From contig LUCM01004968.1 of the NCBI GenBank assembly GCA_008360955.1, positions 344,275 through 408,274 on the forward strand: DNA of 64,000 nucleotides. The letters are read 5' to 3'. The notes under the pieces were generated by a model. It saw nothing but the letters and a program-made list of their open reading frames with translations. It made no database searches and had not been told where the DNA came from. Positions 57,501 to 64,000 of the stretch are shown here, in pieces. Source of the DNA: Fasciolopsis buskii. Its lineage: Eukaryota; Platyhelminthes; Trematoda; Plagiorchiida; Fasciolidae. A program made the position numbers and the translations under genes. The first letter of the stretch is position 1. The number at the start of each line of letters is the position of its first letter.

Positions 57501-60500
57501 TATAGTGACATCCAACATTTAGTCATTCCACGGGCATAAACTTTGTAGACACTATCCACTGACAGGCCCGCAATGTCACATATCATTGCAGCCGTTACAC
57601 GTGTCGTTTTCCCAGCCAGCAGCTTCACATTCACCAATGACCGTTAATCTCGTCAGCTTTTTACACCAACCCACCAACCAATCAGCTGTCGGCATATCGT
57701 TATGCAACCCAGTCAACCAGATTAGTCCATTGTGCTGGGTTATCAGTAACAACGACGTGTGTTCATGCTTTCTGTTCTTACATAATTGAAGGTTTTAAAT
57801 CATGGTGGAAGTTGAAAACAGTTCCCATACATGTCCATAGTTATTTTTATTTTACGTTGGACGATCGAGTGGAGCTTCACTTATTGACACAAGAGCAATG
57901 CAGTAGCTTTACATGAACAGGTTTGTACCAGTTTTAAGGTAGACAGTTCGTTGCAGTAAGTCAAAGAAGAGTGTGCTCTTCATCGGCACCGGTCCGCTCT
58001 CAACAGCTACCGGGGATTGATTTCGTCTATGTAAATGCACAACCAAATTATCCTATAATGGGTCACAGTGATTGTTCGTTTTCTGTTTATAAGTATTCTT
58101 TGGGAAATACATCCGTACACGGTGACTCAGTAAGAGCCAAACGGCCGTAGATTTTAAACAAATCTAAGCAAACCTATAGACTAGTAATCATCTGAAAGCC
58201 TGTTCGTCTCAAACGCCACAAAACGTATAAGCCCCAACGAATGATCAAATTGTTTAATACTTCCATTTTGTTGATTAGACGACGATTTCGAAAAGTGACC
58301 GGCAGCTATTAGATTGTAACCAGGGAGAAACGACATCAAAAATCCATGATTTTGTCCGCTGAATCACTGTACAGTACGGCAATTCAATTATTTGTAGTAT
58401 TTTCCGCACTTTGAGTCTACTTGGTCGGTAGATAGATGTAAGGTGGATTTTTTTGCTAGACTCGAGCACGCAATCTCTGTTGTTTTGAATACCTTTACTG
58501 GACCAAATGAAACAGGTTTGTCATTTTTAACGAAAATTTTGAAGCTTCAGTATAGAGGACCTCAGATTGTTTGCATATCTGTCGACTTTTGAGTTTATGA
58601 TCGTTGCCAGAACGCAACAAACGCATAAGGTGAGAAAGACGGAGTACGAATTCGATGGTGTCTTAAGTGCAATAGCAACGCAATAGATAGGACTGTTCGT
58701 AGTAAGCTGACATTTTGTTTACCGATGTTTACAGCCAATTCGATTTAATTTAACTGTAAATCTACTTTGAAAGAGGCCAATCGCGGTAACCCAAATATCG
58801 GTCTATTACAAGAATTTCCGCGTACCGACATGTTTGTGTTTTAATATATCATCCGTTTAGAACTAGTGTCATACGACATACTGTTTCTCCCGATCAAATC
58901 TCGAGACGCTCATTTTCGTTAACAATTAGAGGACTAAACGATGAGACGCTTGTACTAGCTTGGTCCCTCAAAACTCCAAAAAGAGGTCCTTTACAAAAGT
59001 CACTTCTGTGCTACTCAAATAATCATAATGTGGATCTGTTCTTAATAACGTCAAAGCCAATCCCATGCGTTGGGATGACGAATGCCACGCAGCCTCCACC
59101 TGGGTCATTGATATTTCATAATCAGCTGAGGGTAATTGCCTAAAACCTTATTCCAAATTAAACACGAGTGACATACAAAGCACCACCGAAATCTGTGGTG
59201 AAGGAAAAGTGCACCGGGTACCCAGGGAGTTTATCTCCATCTGAAGAGCGCATGAACTGAGCAATCAGTGGGTTACGTGGCCTTCAGATCGCCCTGTTGC
59301 CTTGTCGGTTAGATCATTTGATCAAAGGCTCAGAGTATGGTCCGTTAAAACAACCATCTACTTCCGTTTGGGCAAGTGAACAGTATCCAGCTCACAGAGA
59401 AATCATGGATCCCGATGGACGACGAACGTTGTGAAGACGAAGAATCGAAGAGCAACATGTCATAAAATCTGCATATTGTTTATTTTTCTTTCCTTTTTCC
59501 TGGCACCTTGTTTTCTTCGTTCGCTATGAAAAAAGTATGAATGACTTTTGTCGGCCAACTGACAGACGCAAATTTTCGATGTGATCATTGCACTCGACCC
59601 GAAAAAAATCCAAGTATGAGTTCATTCAAGGAGGACTTTCTTACGATAAATTGCCATTTATTTCTTTTTGTCTCCATTTGCATGTTCATTGTATGGTTGG
59701 GTGGTACCGAAATTACCAGGATCAAAGACATAAACGATCTATGAATGCATTCTTTTTGTGTCACTTGCAGGTTGAAAGTGTCAGTTACTGGGTTTTATTT
59801 TTTGGCGTGCATCTTTCCAAGTTCCGGAAAACGACTTTCTTGCGATTTAATTGGATTGAAATTTCTGTTGATCACTTGTATCTAGTTCCGGTCAATTTAA
59901 TCTACCAATTTCGGCCGCATTGACCGTCGCATGATCTAGTTGTCTGTCTCTAATCTAAATATAGGGCGGCCCGGAGAAACGGACAGCCGTGTTGGTCCCG
60001 AACACAACTAAGTGAGCACGTCCGGTAAGCCATAGGATACTTAATCCGGATTACTCCTGTTCGTATGTCCGTATGTCTTTCTCCCGTTTTATAGACGTTA
60101 AACCCTTAGATTTCAGCTAAGGCGACATCATGGTTAAAAGGAAGATACATGAATGCATCCTCGAACGAAGCAGCAGACAAAATCAAGCAGACCGGTGTGA
60201 CGGCAATAGTTTCTACCCGTCAGATTTACATTGCCTACTTATCGTTACCTTAAAATGTGCTCATGGTTACCCGACCTTTTACTTTTAGCAGGCTCAGTTC
60301 CAATGCCCAAAACCTGGTTGGATAAACGATCATATCAGACTGATCTTTTGTGTGACACACCCGATGTACGAGCGTAGCGGATGGGCATGTGCTATAGGCG
60401 CTAGTGCCCACAGAACGAGAAGAGAATGGCAGCCGTGACAACGGAACTTGAAATGAGACAGAACCACAACATCCGTCGGGTACGATAATGAGCAGGACAA

Positions 60501-61635
60501 TAAAAGATTGCCACCTTGCGCTAAAGTGACTGGCTGATCTGGGACCTAATAGTACAAAGCAGATAATGCGGCTCCAGGCGATCATTTCGTTGTTTTATCT
60601 TGTAAAAAGACGTGTGTGTGCACGTATGGTCCCATAGTTGGGACCGTTTGGTAAACTAGTTAAATTCACAGCAGAAGTGCAAAACTCACGATGAAAGTCA
60701 TGAAATTTTGACAAATTACACCGAAAATCTGAGAAAAAACAGCTTTTCTTGTGATTTGGGCGTTCACTGGACACTTCTGTCTTTCGATAGTTTGCAAACT
60801 TTGCAGCGTAGTTTAATTGCCATGCATCATAGTTAAGCGATTAATTTTAACGCAGAAATGCTGGCATTTGGCTTGAAATAATGATGCAAGGTTTGCAAAT
60901 CGCCCGGTAACATTCTTAAACGCAGAGATCTTAAACTACAGGAAATACAGTATTGTGAACAACTACCAAGTTTCTCATTAGAATCTCATCCAAATTGTCA
61001 GGAGCGAAAATGGATGATAAGTCCATTCAAGAACCACATGGTGATTTGTGGGAGGATTTTCGTCGGTCACGCAAAAGGCTAACCTTGCAAAAAGGGATGC
61101 AAGCACAAAAGCATTGGTTTCTCTTCTCAGTAGTATTTCTCGCATATGGATGGATGAACGAAATTCCCCCGGAAGCACACGACCAGTTTTGCGGTTGTTG
61201 CCGCTCTTCAGGTATGCATACTCGGTATTCTTCTGTCCAACCAGCCCTATGAGATTCTAGTGAGAAACTGGGAAAGCGCACTACTATAGGGATGGCTGAA
61301 CAGAAGAATACCGGCTACGCATACCTGAATGGCGGCAATAACCGTGAAACCGGTCGTGTGCTTTCGTGGAATTTTGTTCATCCATCCATATGCGAAACAT
61401 ACAACTGAGAGGAAAACCTACCAAAGTTTATTTAAAAACCAAAGGAAGAGGAAAAGATAATTATCGGCAAACACATGCGCACACAGACAAACACACACCC
61501 GGTCGTTGACACTTGGCTCACCTTGTTCTGTGCGCCGTAATCGGAGGTATGATTCCGTTGGGTTGACAACAGATCTTGATACACCACAGACAGATAGCGA
61601 GTACGACCGATTGTTTGAAGCAGACCGTGCACATT
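48280..61635 (-). CDS. Unrecognised four-exon gene (C-terminal part), minus strand
   Basis: Join of 61635-61522, 56389-56314, 51117-50774 and 48441-48280 on the minus strand. The splice sites are good (donors gtgagc, gtaagc, gttagt; three of four acceptors pyrimidine-rich) and phases 0, 1 and 0 agree. It gives 231 residues ending in TAA. The part from exons 1-3 reads as a compact domain (LQTIGRTRYLSVVYQDLLS, then YRVCDEMPAKFGGRQNYW, then RFSPTMDLATVVAKLFD), followed by a basic stretch (VRRRANRAKQLR) and an acidic C-terminus. I do not recognise the family. No start codon was found, so upstream exons are expected at or beyond the right edge. Introns of 5.1, 5.2 and 2.3 kb contain RTE copies and hammerhead repeats. 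Confidence 0.6.
48442..50773. other. Third intron of the minus-strand gene
   Basis: This 2.3-kb intron has a (GT)n tract at 48545-48568 and a stretch at about 49100-49600 with repeat-like frames. One phrase, PGLPNW, occurs on both strands (49112-49357 plus, 49582-49328 minus), suggesting two inverted, diverged copies of one repeat. Nothing else is recognisable. Confidence 0.4.
48545..48568. repeat. (GT)n microsatellite
   Basis: About eleven GT units in the third intron of the minus-strand gene. Confidence 0.9.
50774..51117 (-). CDS. Minus-strand gene, third exon found
   Basis: The acceptor tttttttcaattgtctccac-aatag precedes 51117 and the donor GATAAG|gttagt follows 50774. The exon is 344 nt, phase 1 to phase 0. 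It encodes LVRFSPTMDLATVVAKLFDH, a His/Arg-rich turn, CSIDLLCRTILSLLRERN and a basic region (VRRRANRAKQLR). Without the splice the frame would run on to a stop at 50678, so the unspliced reading remains a possible alternative last exon. Confidence 0.7.
51860..53460 (+). mobile_element. RTE-type LINE remnant, plus strand, RT and C-terminus
   Basis: Plus-strand frames give, in order, RRQLTKRLRNDRE, RNNGPQKPSVSGVVKKSDGS, LKRQKAAGLNELSPSFFKDG, ENHRGIGLVSMVSK, LEKSFDSVDRA, TTRNGVRQDC with SSLFNFAIEMV, LEYADDVVQLSENSSKLQVF, then YGSETWPLRAEDM, FEHRCL and SNSEVRRKV. This is the full RTE order from the linker to the region after RT. The YADD box is intact, but several stops and at least three frame changes are present. 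It lies in an intron of the minus-strand gene, antisense to it. Confidence 0.8.
53650..54660 (-). mobile_element. RTE-type LINE N-terminal fragment, minus strand
   Basis: The minus strand reads an endonuclease start (~54650-54500), GDAGVALSARVKREWIGWIS, VVRLNGSVRVNS, TDRTDNGDRLTQVCSDH, FLANTNFCHKLRHRSSW and LDSDHKLVRVRFYFRL, then the linker to RT at 53867-53658. The order matches the endonuclease half of RTE. It meets the plus-strand copy tail-to-tail at about 53.5 kb, so these are two insertions or an inverted duplication. It is dead by stops. Confidence 0.75.
55570..55930 (-). repeat. Repeat-like segment ending in a (TA)n tract
   Basis: A minus frame of 152 codons (55930-55472) runs through a GC-richer block and into (TA)n at 55570-55590. 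The frame has no recognised domain. The layout of a GC-rich block ending in TA repeats matches other suspected interspersed repeats in this window. Confidence 0.35.
56314..56389 (-). CDS. Minus-strand gene, second exon found
   Basis: It has a strong acceptor (cttctttcaataaataccatttcag, split here for length) and the donor CAAA|gtaagc. The exon is 76 nt, phase 0 to phase 1, encoding TYRVCDEMPAKFGGRQNYW and then RFLDGQ. The Trp/Tyr/Cys-rich, low-repeat composition looks like a folded domain. Confidence 0.7.
57330..57450 (+). repeat. Interspersed repeat carrying a hammerhead motif (copy 2)
   Basis: Shares with the 61.3-kb copy the run CGGCAATAACCG, then GAAAC, and the tail TTCATCCATCCATATGC followed by CGTACTATTGACAA. 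The 5' part has diverged more than in the other copies. Confidence 0.65.
57359..57395 (+). ncRNA. Decayed hammerhead ribozyme fold (copy 2)
   Basis: The core CTGACAA (57359-57365) has G8 changed to A. Helix II GCGG/CCGC (57366-57369 with 57376-57379) and GAAA (57380-57383) are intact, followed by C-TG-GTC. Helix I no longer pairs, so this copy is almost certainly inactive. Confidence 0.5.
61175..61217 (-). ncRNA. Hammerhead ribozyme fold, minus strand (copy 3)
   Basis: Helix I is GCATAC (61217-61212) with GTGTGC (61180-61175). The core CTGAAGA is intact, helix II is GCGG/CCGC with loop CAACAA, and the next box reads AAAA instead of GAAA (G12 lost). Helix III is minimal and the cleavage triplet is GTC. 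It lies in the sense direction of the minus-strand gene's intron. Confidence 0.65.
61319..61361 (+). ncRNA. Hammerhead ribozyme fold, plus strand (copy 4)
   Basis: Helix I is GCATAC (61319-61324) with GTGTGC (61356-61361). Helix II is GCGG/CCGT, and GAAA (61346-61349) and C-CG-GTC are intact. The core reads CTGAATG, so G8 and A9 are changed. Confidence 0.6.
61522..61635 (-). CDS. Minus-strand gene, first exon found
   Basis: The acceptor aaatcgctcag precedes AAT at 61635 and the donor AACAAG|gtgagc follows 61522. The exon is 114 nt, phase 0 at both ends, encoding NVHGLLQTIGRTRYLSVVYQ and then DLLSTQRNHTSDYGAQNK. An open plus-strand frame (61506-61715) covers the same DNA, but the strong minus-strand donor and matching phase favour the minus reading. 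Confidence 0.6.
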
Positions 61636-62571
61636 CTGAGCGATTTGATGAACCGAATAGTGGCCAAAAAATTACCGACGAGGTCGGATCCATATATTTT
61701 CGTGCAGATACGTAGTTCAAACTTCCCGTCCGTGACAGGGCAGTAATTTTAAAGCATATCCTGGGTGGAAATGACAGCCCCGAAAGACTATACGGAAGCA
61801 GACGGATTAGAAAAAACAGAAGGCAACAGTGAACTGCACCGAAATTTGATGATCGGGACTGTGTTGGAATTTTCTTTGAAAAATAACGCCTCAGAAGGCA
61901 GTAAGAATTTCAGAATCTCTCGGCCATTGATATGATGCTATCCACACACACACATGTATAGTTTTGAAAAAAATTACTGAAAGTGAAACATAACCACCCA
62001 CCAGACTTTGCACAATCGTAAGAAGCAATCGGAATATCTGTCGGTTTTTAAACGAAATCCAACATTTTTGTATTATTCTTGCACACTTATTCAGTTGTTT
62101 GACTTGATCACGAGATTTATTCAATTCCATTTGCTGAGAGACAACAGTTCATATTTCGCTGTGCAGAATAGTGAAATTTGCTTTGTCTGAAATGAGAGGA
62201 TCAGATGCCACATAATTACAAGGGGATTAGGATGCCACAGTACTTTGTGTCGTTCAGGAATAAAAAACCTCATTTATGATGAGTAGCTTCATGATTTAAG
62301 ATCCTTGAAGCAAAAAGCGAATGAACGGCAATGGTCACGTGGATTAAACAACTTCTACCTCGAAGAGCAGAGGTGCTAACACCACAGATTTTTATATGAA
62401 TGGATACCAATCGGCTATGGCCCGGATTATCACCGCAGCTGAACCAGGTCCGTTTACCCATGTATCGGTTGCAATCGAAAGAGACTAGTCCGACAGAACT
62501 AAGGCACGTTCTGGCAAGACACTTTCATTCAAGCGGCAAAACCGAGAGGGAGCAATGCCGCCACCGATTAA

Positions 62572-62735
62572 ACGCAACCTGCAGTATCCAGTGCCAGATG
62601 ACGTTTTCTCGGGAGACGACCTCGATGTCTGGGGCCTGCGACATGGCGTTATGTGCGACGATTTTCCAAAGAAAAACATGTTGATCTGGTGGTAACGCTG
62701 TTGTCGAAGGAAGCACTTCCAAAGTCTCAAACCAC
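62572..62735 (-). repeat. Inverted repeat, left arm
   Basis: The reverse complement of this arm matches 63116-63272 over about 155 bases. Shared blocks include TGCTTCCTTCGACAAC, CCAGATCA.CATG, CAGACATCGA and TCTGGCACTGGA. The arms are about 380 bases apart. Neither codes for a recognised protein. Confidence 0.65.
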
Positions 62736-63115
62736 ACTATTCCTGACGAGCTGGAAAGGCTGATTATGATGCTCAGACGAGTAATAGAAAAGCGGTAAGC
62801 AAAACCGGACATCCAAACATTTTTCTGTTCGAATGGAAGTTGAGTTTCCTGTGGAAAACCTGAGCAGACTGAGACTGCTGACCCGATTGGGCTTCAAGGA
62901 CGCACCAATGAGAACCCGAGAACCTCGCATGCTGAGTCGGTTTTTCAGCCGGGTTACGCGACCCGCTAGCCAAGGACTGTCTACGACTGCAAACTCCAGA
63001 GGACGTCCCGAAGTTGGAAATGTGTCTTAATTCGGGCCAATTAGGAAGCGCCATAACCCCAACCCCGACCCCAACCAGGATATGGGCAGGTTGTGTGCAT
63101 TTCATAGTGTGGTTC

Positions 63116-63272
63116 AGTACTTCGGAAATGCTTCCTTCGACAACAACGTTAAAACCAGATCAGCATGGACCTTTTTGAAAAATCTTTGCAAATGACACCG
63201 TGTCATAGACTTCCAGACATCGAAGTTGACTCTAGGAAAACGTTTTCTGGCACTGGACAATGCAGCTTGCGG
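63116..63272 (+). repeat. Inverted repeat, right arm
   Basis: The partner of 62572-62735 in the opposite orientation. By eye the arms agree at roughly four bases in five, so they are diverged copies of one repeat rather than a recent palindrome. Confidence 0.65.
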
Positions 63273-63651
63273 GTGCCGACGACGCAGAGACGTTCCCGAA
63301 ACGAACAGAAGGGGCACAAAATAATCGGTTCCACAACGCGTCTCTAGAACTGTGTGCCGGGACAGTGCTGACGCCGGATGCAAATGGTCGGGTCTGCAAG
63401 GCAGTAAAGAAGAAACCTCGTACGTTAGAGCTCAGCAGGTGAGATGGTCGATATTATTAACTTAAGAAACGGTCACACAACATGTCGCACAAACAGGATA
63501 GTGACAAAACTTTCACGCTGAAAAGTGGCTGCTGTGAAGCTAAAAGATAATTGTTATGGAAATGGAATAAATATGTTATTAAGCGTTTTTCGGAAATTAT
63601 GAAAATGGTAGTCTCGTGAAACTGATTATTGTTCAAACGGACGATTTAGAG

Positions 63652-63686
63652 TATAAATACATGTTAAACCGGAAACCACGTCAGTT
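63652..63686 (+). promoter_or_regulatory. TATA box and initiator-like core promoter
   Basis: TATAAATA at 63652-63659 is followed by TCAGTT at 63681-63686. Its A (63683) is 31 bases after the first T of the box, the usual TATA-to-start spacing. An ATG follows 12 bases later (63695). It could drive a small gene or belong to a retroelement LTR. Confidence 0.4.
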
Positions 63687-63694
63687 GCGCTCTC

Positions 63695-63862
63695 ATGGCT
63701 GCCATGGCTATTCGTGCGGACGCGACTGCTGCCTATATAGATGATTCAGCAGTGTTTAGGCGCTACATTTGCTCTTTTTATGCTAATTATACGGATTTCG
63801 AATGTGATTTTAGGGTTTTCCAGCATATGTCGCTTACGTCGTTTTATAAACATCAGTGTTAG
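63695..63862 (+). CDS. Short open frame just downstream of the TATA/Inr promoter
   Basis: A 55-codon frame from ATG at 63695 to TAG at 63860-63862. It starts MAAMAIRADATAAYIDDSA and is rich in aromatic and Cys residues later on. A strong donor-like site (CCG|gtaagt at 63974) and a pyrimidine-rich acceptor (before 63930) follow, so part of this may be spliced. I do not recognise the product, and chance is possible at this length. Confidence 0.25.
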   Translation: MAAMAIRADATAAYIDDSAVFRRYICSFYANYTDFECDFRVFQHMSLTSFYKHQC

Positions 63863-64000
63863 CTCCGGAAATTGGCTCCGATAGCATCCGCGATCTCTTC
63901 CCTCTTCTTTTTCTTACTATCGCACCAAGTACTGCTGTGTCCACAAACGTCGTAGAAATCGAAGTGGTCGCCGGTAAGTCTGTTATCTTTTCGAGTAATA

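Larger units (their letters stand above)
61127..61410. repeat. Palindromic pair of hammerhead-bearing repeats
   Basis: The arm at 61127-61251 is the reverse complement, with scattered mismatches, of the arm at about 61284-61410. The spacer is roughly 30 bases. Each arm holds one hammerhead fold, with their 5' ends facing each other. For example, CGGTATTCTTCTGT (from 61225) mirrors ACAGAAGAATACCG (61300-61313). RNA across it could form a long hairpin. It starts 111 bases inside the first intron of the minus-strand gene. Confidence 0.75.
56390..61521. other. First intron of the minus-strand gene
   Basis: This 5.1-kb intron holds one hammerhead-bearing repeat near 57330-57450 and the palindromic pair at 61127-61410, the latter within 400 bases of the donor. 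Between 57460 and 60980 I see only scattered frames without recognisable content. Confidence 0.5.
61636..64000. other. Right-end region, repeat-rich, upstream of the minus-strand exons found
   Basis: Contains the inverted-repeat pair (62572-62735 and 63116-63272), a GC-richer block between its arms (~62780-63110) with a C/A-rich run near 63056-63078, and the core promoter at 63652. No upstream exon of the minus-strand gene could be supported here. Confidence 0.4.

Noticed and set aside
61506..61715. Acidic plus-strand frame of 69 codons
   Set aside because: It covers the minus-strand exon at 61522-61635, which has a strong donor and matching phases with three further exons. The plus frame lacks good splice sites.

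Overview
The window looks like nuclear DNA of a digenean flatworm (trematode). The reasons are long introns with GT/AG borders, several decayed RTE-type LINE copies of the kind common in liver and lung flukes, many (TA)n tracts, and a base composition a little over 40% GC. I cannot name the species from sequence alone. No bacterial operons, CRISPR arrays or rRNA genes were seen.

Plus strand, 1-40,200: one very large gene fills most of the window. I rebuilt eight coding exons by hand: <1-1010, 8460-8587, 11102-11254, 16716-16798, 18130-18368, 20750-20822, 23340-23478 and 27876-40052. Every acceptor is AG, every donor is GT, and all seven phase junctions agree. The product is at least 4,666 residues and is open at the left edge. 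Exons 1-4 spell a DUF4537 (Tudor-like, C11orf16/VWA3B-type) domain. The last exon is one uninterrupted 12.2-kb coding block for a low-complexity, Ser/Pro/Glu-rich, probably disordered protein, with a family of degenerate internal modules and a basic tail. A poly(A) signal follows at 40175.

Minus strand, 61,635-48,280: a second gene, convergent with the first. Four exons join in phase (61635-61522, 56389-56314, 51117-50774, 48441-48280), giving a 231-residue C-terminal part that ends in TAA. I do not recognise the family. Upstream exons probably lie beyond or near the right edge.

Mobile and repeat content: at least five RTE-like fragments lie in introns and intergenic DNA (3.5-6.1 kb, 15.2-15.9 kb, 42.6-43.0 kb, 51.9-53.5 kb, 53.6-54.7 kb), all broken by stops and frameshifts. 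A tRNA-derived SINE-like segment lies at about 12.05 kb. An interspersed repeat of about 130 bp carries a type I hammerhead ribozyme fold with a minimal helix III, the form described for Penelope-like retroelements. It occurs four times (45.2, 57.4 and 61.2 kb, the last as a palindromic pair ending at 61.4 kb). Each copy has lost one of the two catalytic guanines. Near the right edge there is a divergent inverted-repeat pair and a TATA/initiator core promoter.

The most interesting items are the giant DUF4537 fusion gene with its 12-kb exon and module array, and the decayed hammerhead family with a palindromic pair just inside an intron of the minus-strand gene.
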